A stretch of 64,000 bases of DNA from positions 1-64,000 of the forward strand of contig NZ_QKYN01000077.1 of the NCBI RefSeq assembly GCF_003258295.1, read 5' to 3'. The stretch comes from Streptacidiphilus pinicola. Its GTDB lineage: Bacteria; Actinomycetota; Actinomycetes; Streptomycetales; Streptomycetaceae. Positions 35,929 to 44,372 of this stretch are shown here, one piece after another (positions within the stretch are counted from its first letter, which is position 1; each line of letters begins with the position of its first letter). The notes below the pieces were generated by a model. The model was not told the origin of the DNA. It saw only the letters and a program-made list of their open reading frames with translations, and searched no databases. The position numbers and the translations under genes are program-made.

Positions 35929-38672
35929 GCGCCACCCTCGTTCGAGTCGAGGTCCTGCTCGAGCACGGACAGATCCTCCTCGTCGTCCTCGCTGGCCGCG
36001 GGGAAGGCGCGTGAAAGATCGGCCTGAACGTAGTCGTACTCCACTGCGAGATCTGTCCCGTTGGTGGGTTCGGGGAAGACCAGAGCAGCGCCCCACACGA
36101 TCTCGCCAGGAGCGTCGAGCGGCGCACGGCCCTCCAGGGGGCCCAATTCCCCGCCCTTCTTTCGGCGAACGGGCACCGGCGACTTGGAATCGATCGGGTA
36201 GAAGAGGATCAGGCCGCGCTCGGGCTGCTGCTGTACGCGCAGTCGTTGAAGTAGGGAACGGTTGACCTGCTCATCGGGGCCGATCTCCAGCCGGAGATCG
36301 AGGGCTTCGTCACGCGAACCCGTCAGGGTCTTGATGTCGGCCTCCGGCTTGTTCGCACTGGTGGACAGGCGCGTGCGATTCACCGGGTGGACGAACTGAT
36401 CCCCCGGCAGTTCCACGATCTTGGTGCCCGGAGCCTGTGCACTCCCAATCACGCCGACATTCCAGATGGACAGGGCGCCAGACTTGTTCCGGCGCTCGAT
36501 GTATTCGCGCATGAGATCACGAGCCGCGTCCACGGTCTTCGGGTGGAACTTGTAGGCGTCGATGAAGTCCAGCACGGGGTCCAGCGGGACCTCCCGCCAG
36601 AGGGCCCGCTCGGAGGCCACCGCTTGATCGATGCGGCCCTCCCTGTGGGCCGCCGTCAGGAGCGCGCGGGCCGCCGCAGCGTTGGAATCGTGCCAGTCGA
36701 TCTGGTCCGGACCGCAGGGGAAGTACCTGCTCTCCACCAGTGCTCCGCCGTAGCCAGCCGCCGCACGGACGGCGTTCTTCGACTTCGCCGGCGCCGTCAC
36801 CCGCATCTTCGGGTGGGTGCGGATCCGGACAGCCATCTGCAGCGGCGTCAGATGCTCGGTCAGATAGCGGTCGATCTCCTGGCGCATCTCGGCCTCGACG
36901 GTGGCGAGGTGCGCGAACCAGTGGCTCGTCTCGTCGGGCATGTAGATCCGCGGCAGGTCCTCGTAGCCGACGCGGTACCCGAACCAGCGGCCCATCTGCA
37001 GCAGGGTGTCGTACACGCTCGACGAGCGGACGAAGAAGCTGACGACCAGCCCTTCGAGCGTGAGCCCGCGCGAGAGAGTGTTGCCGCCGACCGCGATGAC
37101 GTTGACCGGGCCGGATTCGTAGTCGAGCCGCTCGGTGCTCCGATAGTGGTCCATGACGATGCGCGTGGTCGAAACGATGTTCTCGAGACGGTCGAGGACC
37201 GCCTCGAAGCTGGTGACCTCCCGGTCCCATTCCAGCGGGTCCACCCGTTCCACTTCCGACTCCCAGAGCGACCGCAATTCCTCGACCACTCCGGTGCCGT
37301 CGCGCAGGCCATGGGCGATCTCGGCCTTCAACGACTCCAGGATCGGGCGGTAGGCATCGTGGACGGTCGTGTCCGAGTGGGCGTGAACCAGCATGGACGA
37401 GTGCTGGTCGGCCTGTCCCCGCTCATGACGGGCGGCTGTGGCGAGCCAGAACCAGAGCACCGCACGACGGAGGGACGGGGTCTCGTACGGGGTGAAGTCC
37501 GCGAGAGCGGCACGGTTGACCGGGCGCAGATCGTCCAGCTCCTCGGGCGGGATCGACCGGATCATGTCGAGTCCGCCCGGCACGTCCGCAGGGTCCTCCC
37601 CGTCGAGCGGATTGCGACCGAACAGAGTCTCGGGCCCCTGGTAGTCCTTTCCGCGCGGCAGGCTGACAATGAAGTCCCGAGGGTAGAAGTCCTGCTCATC
37701 GGTCGGGTCCATCAGCAGATTGGCGAACGGCGTGGCCGTGTACCCGAGGTAGCAGACCTTGGGTAGGCGTCCGATCACGTCCCGGATCAGCGGATTGATC
37801 TTCCGGGTGGCCGGGGTGGCCTGGTCCGCCTCGTCGTCGATGATGAGGGTCGGGCAGTTTCCGAGCTGCTCCTGGGCCTTTTCCAGCCAGTCACGCAGCT
37901 TGCGCAGCACTGGTCCGTTCTTCTTGACCACCAGGAGGAGCCGCTGGTCCTTGGAGGCGAAGAAGGACTGGGCGTTGGGCGGAGGGACGAAGTCGTGCTC
38001 GGGCTTGGTGATCTGGTGCCAGAGCGGCGGGTTGAGGTCGACCACGTCCCGGATCAGACGGGTTTGCGTCTGTCGACGCAGGGAGTTGGTCACGCCGGAG
38101 AGCACGATGAACATGCGGTAGCCGCGATCAGCCGCCTTGCAGGCCACGGCCGTGAAGTTGCTCGTCTTGCCCGACTGGACGTGACCGACGACGAGGCCGC
38201 GGGATCGGAACGCGGGGGTGGCGGGGTGGTCGAGCATGGCCGCGACCACGTCCGAGGCCGTGTCGATCTTCTCGACCTCTTCCCGGCTGAGGCTGCGCAG
38301 AAGACGCTGCTCGAAGGCCGGCCAGTTCTTGTCGCTCGTGCGGACCCCGGTGTACCACCGTTGCTCGTTCTCGCGGCCGATTGCGAGCGGCTCCTCGAGT
38401 CGGGCGATCCTCGTGGCTTCGGTCTCGTGGCGCTGGAGCAACTGCTCGATGACCTCCTCGGGCACGAACAGGTCCCGCATGGTCTGAGTCGCCTCGTGCG
38501 GCAGCATCCCGTCGGTCAGGTTCTGGAACCGGTTCCAGGCTGCTTCCAGCCTCGGATCGCCCACAATTCCTCGCAGAGATTCAAGATCGATCCGGAACCT
38601 GGTGCCCGACTCGATGCGCCGCTGTCTACCGGCACTCAAGCTACTAGGCGCCACCGACACGTCGCGCACCAT
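35925..38672 (-). CDS. Z1-domain NTPase (superfamily II-like)
   Basis: 915 residues from ATG 38672, the first gene of the leftward restriction operon. The Z1 signature GLVVGHVQSGKTSNF gives a Walker A at 163-170, LIIDDEADQ (276-284) is the Walker B, and YLGYTATPFAN and the late block NVIAVGGNTLSRGLTLEGL / LLQMGRWFGYR are the helicase-like motifs of the family. Z1 proteins are found with GHKL ATPases, DUF4420 nucleases and Vsr in restriction systems. It is the presumed motor. The vsr gene is divergent, 131 bases away. Confidence 0.9.
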   Translation of the reverse strand: MVRDVSVAPSSLSAGRQRRIESGTRFRIDLESLRGIVGDPRLEAAWNRFQNLTDGMLPHEATQTMRDLFVPEEVIEQLLQRHETEATRIARLEEPLAIGRENEQRWYTGVRTSDKNWPAFEQRLLRSLSREEVEKIDTASDVVAAMLDHPATPAFRSRGLVVGHVQSGKTSNFTAVACKAADRGYRMFIVLSGVTNSLRRQTQTRLIRDVVDLNPPLWHQITKPEHDFVPPPNAQSFFASKDQRLLLVVKKNGPVLRKLRDWLEKAQEQLGNCPTLIIDDEADQATPATRKINPLIRDVIGRLPKVCYLGYTATPFANLLMDPTDEQDFYPRDFIVSLPRGKDYQGPETLFGRNPLDGEDPADVPGGLDMIRSIPPEELDDLRPVNRAALADFTPYETPSLRRAVLWFWLATAARHERGQADQHSSMLVHAHSDTTVHDAYRPILESLKAEIAHGLRDGTGVVEELRSLWESEVERVDPLEWDREVTSFEAVLDRLENIVSTTRIVMDHYRSTERLDYESGPVNVIAVGGNTLSRGLTLEGLVVSFFVRSSSVYDTLLQMGRWFGYRVGYEDLPRIYMPDETSHWFAHLATVEAEMRQEIDRYLTEHLTPLQMAVRIRTHPKMRVTAPAKSKNAVRAAAGYGGALVESRYFPCGPDQIDWHDSNAAAARALLTAAHREGRIDQAVASERALWREVPLDPVLDFIDAYKFHPKTVDAARDLMREYIERRNKSGALSIWNVGVIGSAQAPGTKIVELPGDQFVHPVNRTRLSTSANKPEADIKTLTGSRDEALDLRLEIGPDEQVNRSLLQRLRVQQQPERGLILFYPIDSKSPVPVRRKKGGELGPLEGRAPLDAPGEIVWGAALVFPEPTNGTDLAVEYDYVQADLSRAFPAASEDDEEDLSVLEQDLDSNEGGA

Positions 38673-38803
38673 GGGGGAGTCGGTACTCCCGACCGCAGCC
38701 CCTGCCCCGGTCCGGTCGTGCCCCGCACCGGGGCGGCAGCGGCCCTCATGAGCAGTGGGCGGAGGGCGACAGGACCACCAGACGCAATGCGGGACGTGCC
38801 AGG

Positions 38804-39280
38804 ATGAACGGCATGCCGATGACCCCGTCCTCGCCAGACGTGTCAGTGAGGATGAGCCTCCAGGCTTCCCAGAACACCAGGCCCGAGGTGGCAGTGCGCC
38901 GGGCTCTGCGCGCGATAGGCGTGGGCTACCGGATCCACGTAGCCGTCCCGGGGAAACGCAGGCGCTCCATCGACATCGCCTTCGTGGGACCGAAGGTCGC
39001 GGTCTTCATCGACGGATGCTTCTGGCACAGCTGTCCCGAACATGGCACTCGCCCGGGGAGTAACAGTGAGCAGTGGCGTGCGAAATTCGCCCGGAACATC
39101 GAGCGCGACCTCGACACCACCGCCCATCTGGAGGGACTGGGCTGGTTGGTGCTCAGGTTCTGGGAGCATCAAAGCCCTGTGGACGTCGCTGAGCAGGTCG
39201 CTGCCGCTGTCGCGGAACGGCGCAGGAGCCGGCCTGCTGTTCGCCGCACAGCCGCACCCACCGTCATGGGAGAAGGCTGA
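38804..39280 (+). CDS. vsr: Vsr-type very short patch repair endonuclease
   Basis: 158 residues. The family hallmarks are all present: NTRPEVAVRRALRAIGVGYR, then SIDIAFVGPKVAVFIDGCFWHSC (in two parts, residues 55-76) with Asp57 as the catalytic acid, CPEHGT, and NxxRDxDTTAHLEGLGWLVLRFWEH. Vsr nicks T:G mismatches arising from deamination of 5-methylcytosine, protecting the host from mutation at sites of the partner methyltransferase. In Z1/GHKL systems it is sometimes thought to act as a restriction nuclease. The start at 38,804 is one of several Met codons. The methyltransferase gene is convergent, with a strong hairpin between. Confidence 0.92.
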   Translation: MNGMPMTPSSPDVSVRMSLQASQNTRPEVAVRRALRAIGVGYRIHVAVPGKRRRSIDIAFVGPKVAVFIDGCFWHSCPEHGTRPGSNSEQWRAKFARNIERDLDTTAHLEGLGWLVLRFWEHQSPVDVAEQVAAAVAERRRSRPAVRRTAAPTVMGEG

Positions 39281-39313
39281 ACGGGGTCACGATCGCGTGG
39301 GCCGAGAGGGCCT

Positions 39314-39343
39314 CTCGTGCCTGTCCGGAAGGACAGGCACGAG
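39314..39343. terminator. Strong hairpin between vsr and the methyltransferase gene
   Basis: CTCGTGCCTGTCC and GGACAGGCACGAG form a perfect 13-base-pair stem with a GGAA loop. It lies 34 bases after the vsr stop and 10 bases before the methyltransferase stop, so it can end transcription from both sides. Confidence 0.85.
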
Positions 39344-39352
39344 GCGTTCCGA

Positions 39353-40462
39353 TCATTCGGCGGGGGCCGGCTTCAGCGGGCTGCTCCCCTTGGTCGTTTC
39401 CCACGGACTGTCCACCGCGGCGTCGAGCGCTGCCTCGTCGAGCTCCCATCCCAAGGCGGCAGCCAGCACATGGGCGGCCAGCCGCGGAGGAATGGCATTG
39501 CCGATCTGCTGCGCCCTGGCCTTGCCGTCCCAGGGGAAGTCCATCGGGAAGGTCTGCAGGCGCCCCGCTTCGCCCTCCGTGAACCGGCCGAGATCACGCT
39601 CCTTGGCATCCGGGGTCACCAGGCGGTTGCGGGTCCACTTCCCTGTGATCGTGAACGACGGCTGATCCGAGGTCCTCCGGCCTCGCCGCTCCGTATTGCC
39701 ACCGGTGCTGTAGTTGGAGACTACTTTGAACTCGTCCTTCCGGCCGAGCGCCTCCCCCATCGTCACCCAGGTCTTGCGTCCGTTGCCGTCCGCGGGGCGG
39801 GGAGCGCCGAGGCGGAAGCGGTGGTGCGTGGGCTTGGGTAGTTTCGCCTCGCCGTCACGGCGAGCGATGAGGATGGCTCGCCTGCGCGTCTGCGGGACCC
39901 CGTAGTCCTCCGTGTGGAGAACGCCGGAGACAGTCCGGTAGCCGAGGCCGAGACCGCCGAGAGCCTCTTCAATCGTTTCCCAGACGGGCAGCACACCCGG
40001 GACCTGTTCGAGCACGATGGTGTTGTACGGATGTCCCAGCTCCGCCGCGTGCAATGCCCACTTCAACGGCTGGAGGACGAGCCCGGTGCGATAATCGTCA
40101 CCCAGGTTGGCCAGGCCAGCCGAGACGTCCTCGCCCGTGGCCATGCGCTTGGCGAACGCCTTAACCAGCTCCAAGGCGCGCCGGCCGTCACCATTGCCGG
40201 TGAGGGTGTAGGTCTGGCAAGGCGGGCCGCCTGCCAGGATCGTGGCGTCCGGGAAATCAGCCGCACTGCTCTCGCGGACATCCCCCTGCCTTGTCCGGAA
40301 ACCCGCTGCCTCGCGGGTCTGGCACGCATCCGCGTCCCATTCGACGCCATCGACCGCCAGCCCCAACCAGTGCGCAGCCACGTCGAGACCGCCCGGCCCG
40401 GCAAACAGGTCCACCATGTGGATCTGCGAGGTTTGGGGGGTTTGCGGGGGCGCAGTGGTCAT
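39353..40462 (-). CDS. DNA (cytosine-5-)-methyltransferase
   Basis: 369 residues from ATG 40462. It contains the C5-MTase motifs in order: DLFAGPGG (18-25, motif I), GGPPCQTYTLTG with catalytic Cys82 (motif IV), VLEQVPGV (motif VI, ENV-like, here EQV), YGVPQTRRRAIL (motif VIII), a target-recognition region, and AQQIGNAIPPRLAAHV (motif X). The EQV instead of ENV in motif VI is a variant worth noting. It should modify host DNA at the recognition site of the neighbouring GHKL/Z1 restriction proteins. No ribosome site is clear before the ATG. The site cannot be told from sequence. Confidence 0.92.
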   Translation of the reverse strand: MTTAPPQTPQTSQIHMVDLFAGPGGLDVAAHWLGLAVDGVEWDADACQTREAAGFRTRQGDVRESSAADFPDATILAGGPPCQTYTLTGNGDGRRALELVKAFAKRMATGEDVSAGLANLGDDYRTGLVLQPLKWALHAAELGHPYNTIVLEQVPGVLPVWETIEEALGGLGLGYRTVSGVLHTEDYGVPQTRRRAILIARRDGEAKLPKPTHHRFRLGAPRPADGNGRKTWVTMGEALGRKDEFKVVSNYSTGGNTERRGRRTSDQPSFTITGKWTRNRLVTPDAKERDLGRFTEGEAGRLQTFPMDFPWDGKARAQQIGNAIPPRLAAHVLAAALGWELDEAALDAAVDSPWETTKGSSPLKPAPAE

Positions 40463-41047
40463 GGAGTGGGATCTTATCCGGAGCGGGCGGTCCGGGAGAC
40501 CAGGTGTCACCGTCACGGGATCGGGAACCGGTCCCCTGGTCGGGGCCGTGAGACCGTGGCGCCAGCCTGACCTCGACGGCATGCCCCTTTCATGATCCGC
40601 ATCCGTTCGACGGCGAGGGAGGTGCGGTCTCATTGCGCGCCCCCATTCACGCGACGCCCGAACTCCATCAAGCCGGGCGCCCCGCGCTCAACGGAGCCCG
40701 AGGACTGTGGTGGCAGATGGGTATGGCACATATGGAAGCTCCTGTCCGTATCGACATGACCCACGACACCAGGGAGACCCCGGAAAGGGCCAGCATGTGC
40801 GCGCGAGTAACTGAGCCGGTCCGGATTCCCTAGCGGTCGTTCGACCGAGTGAAGAGCAGTTATTCAGGCACCGATTCGGTTCCCCAGGGACCCGCCGCTA
40901 CTCGTACTGCTGCGAGGCGATGCGGCACGACGGCACCCCCGCTGACGGAAGCCGAACCCCGCTTCAACGCAGCCAACCGGCGCTGGACATGACCCACGCC
41001 CGCAAGACACGGGGCAGAACCATGGACGCCTCCCCCGCTTCAACCTC
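40463..41047. other. Region without a recognised gene
   Basis: About 585 bases between the methyltransferase start and the murB stop. Short open frames exist, such as one of 38 residues beginning MGMAHMEAPVRIDM at 40,719, but none has an operon partner, a conserved pattern or a firm ribosome site. The left part must hold the methyltransferase promoter. This gap marks the boundary between the defence island and the biosynthetic cluster. Confidence 0.45.
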
Positions 41048-42121
41048 TCACGGCTGACGGCCATCCCTCATCTGGACGTAGCGAGGCTGTGCGCCGAAGA
41101 GATCGAGTTCCGGCGTAAGGCAGATGCCCGTATGGGCCTCAACAGCGCAGGCGATCTTGGCAGCAGCCTGCGTGAAGTCATCGGCAGTCGCTCGGCCATC
41201 GGTGACCAGGGTGTACTGCTTGGCGGAGATCCGAACTCCGGGGACGAGCGACTCACCGAGGGAGAAGCCAGCCTGCTTGATGAGCCAGCTGGCGCTCACG
41301 CGGTTGGTGCCGTCTGCGAAGTGGTGGAGCGGCATGCCCTGACGCGTCAACGCCGCAGCCTGGCCGATGCTGACGGGCGGGCTGAGGAAGACGCTGCCAG
41401 CGGAACGATGGTCGGGATCCGTGGGGTCGAGGACCATGCCCTTGCTGCGGCGGACGGCCAGAACAGCTTCTGCGGCCTCCGCAAGAGGAACGCTGGTGCC
41501 GGGCTTCACGCCGAGCTCGTCGGCCACCTGCCCGTAGGTGATCGGGACGCTCTGCTTGGTGCGCGGGAGAAGGAACTGAACGGCGAGGATGGTCCACTGG
41601 TCGCTGTGCTTGAACTGGCTGGTGCGGTGGCCGAGATGGCAGTCGGCCGCTCCGAGCCGAAACGTCTTCCGCTGTTGCCAGTCCCACGCGTGGACCGCGG
41701 TGAGGGTATCTGCGACCTCGATGCCGTATGCGCCGACGTTCTGGATGGGCGTGGCCCCCACGGTGCCGGGAATGCCGGTGAGGCTCTCCAGGCCGCCGAG
41801 GTTCTCGGCAATCGCCGTATCGACCAGGTCCTGCAGCAAGTGGCCGGCCTGAACCGTAACGAGAACGGCGTCACCGCCGGGGGCCTCCTCGAAGGTCAGG
41901 CCGCTCGTCTCCATCTTGATCACGGGAGCCTGGACGCCGGTGTCGGCAGCAAGCACGTTGCTACCGCAGCCCAGGGTCAGCGGCGTGAAGCCGTCAGCAG
42001 AGGCGAGGCGAGCAACGGCGTCCCACTCGGTGGCGTCTCGGTGGTGGATGACAGTGGCAGCAGGGCCGCCGATCTCCAGAGTCGTGAGCGTGGCCAGAGA
42101 GACCTGGTGACGAACGTGCAT
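41048..42121 (-). CDS. murB: UDP-N-acetylenolpyruvoylglucosamine reductase (MurB homologue)
   Basis: 357 residues from ATG 42121. MurB features are LGCGSNVLAAD (FAD-binding), LTGIPGTVGATPIQNVGAYGIEV, AGSVFLSP with the catalytic Ser position (GSxF), and HFADGTNRVSASWLIKQAG. MurB reduces UDP-GlcNAc-enolpyruvate to UDP-MurNAc. An extra murB sited next to an XRE regulator and a biosynthetic cluster is probably not the housekeeping copy; it may supply a precursor or replace a sensitive enzyme. It follows the XRE gene with 25 bases between stop and start, so the two are probably co-transcribed. Confidence 0.85.
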   Translation of the reverse strand: MHVRHQVSLATLTTLEIGGPAATVIHHRDATEWDAVARLASADGFTPLTLGCGSNVLAADTGVQAPVIKMETSGLTFEEAPGGDAVLVTVQAGHLLQDLVDTAIAENLGGLESLTGIPGTVGATPIQNVGAYGIEVADTLTAVHAWDWQQRKTFRLGAADCHLGHRTSQFKHSDQWTILAVQFLLPRTKQSVPITYGQVADELGVKPGTSVPLAEAAEAVLAVRRSKGMVLDPTDPDHRSAGSVFLSPPVSIGQAAALTRQGMPLHHFADGTNRVSASWLIKQAGFSLGESLVPGVRISAKQYTLVTDGRATADDFTQAAAKIACAVEAHTGICLTPELDLFGAQPRYVQMRDGRQP

Positions 42122-42146
42122 GGGCGCCTTTCCGTCGGAGGACCCG

Positions 42147-43481
42147 TCAGGAGGATCGCAGGATGTGATGCGCCCTGTCGACGACCTCATGTGCCCTCCT
42201 GGAATCCACTCTCTCAAATCGGGTCTGTAGGGTGCGGAGCCTCGCCTTGGCGCGGCCGGAGATCAGTCGTTCTCCCAGATCGAGCGCCTGGCAGGCCGCA
42301 TCGGCCGCGCCTTCCAGGTCACCGAGGCCGAGGCGCGCTTCGGCGAGCGAGGCATTGTGGAGCATGCGATTTCGCGGTTGGTCCTGACCAAACAGGTTCA
42401 GGCCACGGACGAGGTGGGCCTCAGCCCGGTCGGAGCGGCCAAGCTCGAGCCAGGCTCGTCCTGCATCGGCAGCCAGGACGGCCGGGGTGACCCAGTACGC
42501 CCATGCTGGTGCGTCGCTGGGAGAACCGTCGGCGTATGCAGCAGACGCGTCGTCGAGGGCGCGAGCGCACGCCGTTTCGTCGGCGAGCTGGGCGTGGACC
42601 CGGGCCTGCCGGGTCGCCAGCAGGGCGTGAACCGATCCGTGTCCGGGCCGGTCCGCCCCTTTGCGGGCGGCACGGATGAGGCTGAGCGCGGCGCCGTGTT
42701 CTCCGGCCCAGGCGGCTTGGTAGCTGAGGCAGGAGACGATGTTCGCGCCCAGGGCGGCATCGCCGGCTGCGTGCGCGGCACGAAGTCCCGTCAGCAGGTA
42801 GCGCTGTCCGAGGCCGGTGAGGTCCTGATCGCAGGCCAACCACCCGGCAAGCTGAGCGAGCTCGGCGAGGATCTGATGGAGACGCTGGCCTGTGTCGGCG
42901 TCGTACGAGCCGTCTCTGGCCAAGGTGGCTGCCCGCCGGAGGTCGTCGGTGACCCAGTCCAGGACCAAGGGGCCACCTTGGACGTCGTCGAGTCGCCGCA
43001 ACTGGGCTACTCGGTCGGACAGCACGTACGTCATCTCGGGAGTCACCGGCTGCCGGCCGACGACGCGGCCCTGGATCTCGACGGGTTCGACCGTGAGCCA
43101 GTCGAGGACCGGAGCGGTCAACGCGTATCCGGGCAGTCCGGGCAGGGTGCTCGCGCTGTCCGATGCGGCATTGAAGACGTGGAGGGGGCCGGACCAGAGA
43201 GAGCCTCCTGTCCATGGTCCGTAATGGCTGCTCAAGGCGGCCGGCTCGACGGTGGGCTCGGGACGCGGCCACAGCATCGGTACGGTGACCGCCTCGCCCA
43301 GCTTCGTCGACAGGATCGCCGTAACGATCTCCGGAACGGCGCCGCGTGGCTTGGCGCCCTTCAACCACGCGTACGGAGCCTTGCGGCTCACGGTGTGCAG
43401 GCCGGCTTCCCGGTTCACCTCGCGACCGAGTCGTTCTGCCGACCATCCGAGCCGATCCAGGTACTCGGCGAGTGTCGCCAT
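42147..43481 (-). CDS. XRE-family regulator with TPR-like C-terminal half
   Basis: 444 residues from ATG 43481, behind GGGAGGG at a good distance; GTG 43490 is upstream in frame. The N-terminal LAEYLDRLGWSAERLGREVN ... KAPYAWLKGAKPRG is a helix-turn-helix of the XRE class seen in streptomycete cluster regulators. After a linker the protein is a helical array of TPR-like units (GDAALGANIVSCLSYQAAWAG, SVHALLATRQARVHAQLAD). It is divergent from the HATPase gene and probably controls the cluster; phased TGACC repeats lie in the shared promoter region. Confidence 0.8.
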   Translation of the reverse strand: MATLAEYLDRLGWSAERLGREVNREAGLHTVSRKAPYAWLKGAKPRGAVPEIVTAILSTKLGEAVTVPMLWPRPEPTVEPAALSSHYGPWTGGSLWSGPLHVFNAASDSASTLPGLPGYALTAPVLDWLTVEPVEIQGRVVGRQPVTPEMTYVLSDRVAQLRRLDDVQGGPLVLDWVTDDLRRAATLARDGSYDADTGQRLHQILAELAQLAGWLACDQDLTGLGQRYLLTGLRAAHAAGDAALGANIVSCLSYQAAWAGEHGAALSLIRAARKGADRPGHGSVHALLATRQARVHAQLADETACARALDDASAAYADGSPSDAPAWAYWVTPAVLAADAGRAWLELGRSDRAEAHLVRGLNLFGQDQPRNRMLHNASLAEARLGLGDLEGAADAACQALDLGERLISGRAKARLRTLQTRFERVDSRRAHEVVDRAHHILRSS

Positions 43482-43556
43482 CGCGCACACCCTCCCTGAC
43501 TGACCATCAAATCAACTACCAGGCTGGCACAACCGCAAGGCCATCGGCTGGGCGTT

Positions 43557-43600
43557 TGACCATTGCTGACCAAGCTGACCCGACACTGACCCGCCTGACC
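43557..43600. promoter_or_regulatory. Phased TGACC direct repeats, candidate operator
   Basis: TGACC begins at 43,557, 43,567, 43,576, 43,587 and 43,596, spaced 10, 9, 11 and 9 bases, close to one helical turn. Two more TGAC/TGACC copies lie at 43,497-43,505. They sit between the divergent XRE regulator and the HATPase gene, where an autoregulator would bind. The binding protein is inferred. Confidence 0.45.
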
Positions 43601-43731
43601 ACGATGAAGGCTTCCGGCGGTCCGTGTGCGCTGCTGAAGTGGCGCTGCAGGGCTGGTCGCAGTTGCCAGCTGGAAGTCGGGATTGGCCTGCCCAACCATC
43701 ACCGGCCTGTTACCGGGCGATCGGAGTACGC

Positions 43732-44247
43732 ATGGGACACATTGCCGTACCTGGGGGCGGCACCACGCTGCATCTGAAAACGCGAGCGGGGCCCGTACAC
43801 CGCGCTGAAGAATCACTCGCCACTCAACCGCCAAGCTGGGTCCGCGACCTGGTCTTCGAAACGCCCGTCAGACCGGAAGCTGTTCCGACAGCCAGGGAAT
43901 GGCTGCGAGAACGCTTCGGGCAGATCTTCGACCAGGAGGTCCTCTCGGATCTGCAGCTGGTCCTCACGGAACTCGTCACGAACGCAGTGACCGCGAGCCC
44001 GAAGGACGAGCTCGTTCGCGTGGCGCTGCGTCAGGTACTCAGGGGCCTCCTCATCGAGGTGACCGACACGAGCCCGCAGGCTCCGCGTCTGCGGCAGCCC
44101 ACCGCCCGGGACCAAGAAGGCCGGGGCCTCGTGCTCGTGTCCGCGATTTGTCCCGACTGGGGCTGGCACCCGCAGGACCCCGGCAAGGTCGTCTGGGCTC
44201 TCTACCAGATCTCGGACAGCCGGAACGAAGCACCCACTTCGGCCTAA
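43732..44247 (+). CDS. HATPase (RsbW-like anti-sigma type) ATP-binding protein
   Basis: 171 residues from ATG 43732, eight bases after GGAG. It has VLSDLQLVLTELVTNAVTAS (N-box with the ELVTNA core), VTDTSPQAPRLRQP (D-box) and DQEGRGLVLVSAICPDWGW (G-box). These features mark the HATPase_c_2 proteins, abundant in Streptomyces and often paired with XRE/BldB-like regulators. Its place as the first rightward gene beside the XRE gene suggests a regulator of the cluster. Kinase or anti-sigma activity is not shown. Confidence 0.8.
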   Translation: MGHIAVPGGGTTLHLKTRAGPVHRAEESLATQPPSWVRDLVFETPVRPEAVPTAREWLRERFGQIFDQEVLSDLQLVLTELVTNAVTASPKDELVRVALRQVLRGLLIEVTDTSPQAPRLRQPTARDQEGRGLVLVSAICPDWGWHPQDPGKVVWALYQISDSRNEAPTSA

Positions 44248-44319
44248 CCGTCACTCTCGACGACCCGCCGGGAGCGCAGTCAGGCGCCGCAGAGGCGCTG
44301 GAGAACCATGCCCTCTTCC

Positions 44320-44346
44320 GGGTGACGCCCCCAATCCGCGTCACCC
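44320..44346. promoter_or_regulatory. Perfect inverted repeat upstream of the cluster's first enzyme gene
   Basis: GGGTGACGC and GCGTCACCC are perfect 9-base arms separated by 9 bases, ending 26 bases before the ATG at 44,373. It could be an operator or an attenuator hairpin. The TGACG/CGTCA half-sites recur in the palindrome at 52,105. Confidence 0.4.
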
Positions 44347-44372
44347 CACGCTCACGACTCTGCGAGGTTTCC

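Noticed and set aside
40719-40835. 38-residue ORF (MGMAHMEAPVRIDM...) as a RiPP precursor
   Set aside because: No leader pattern, ribosome site or operon link to a maturase.
42357-43499. 380-codon rightward frame opposite the XRE regulator
   Set aside because: The opposite strand encodes a recognisable HTH plus TPR protein with a good ribosome site; this frame has no domain pattern.
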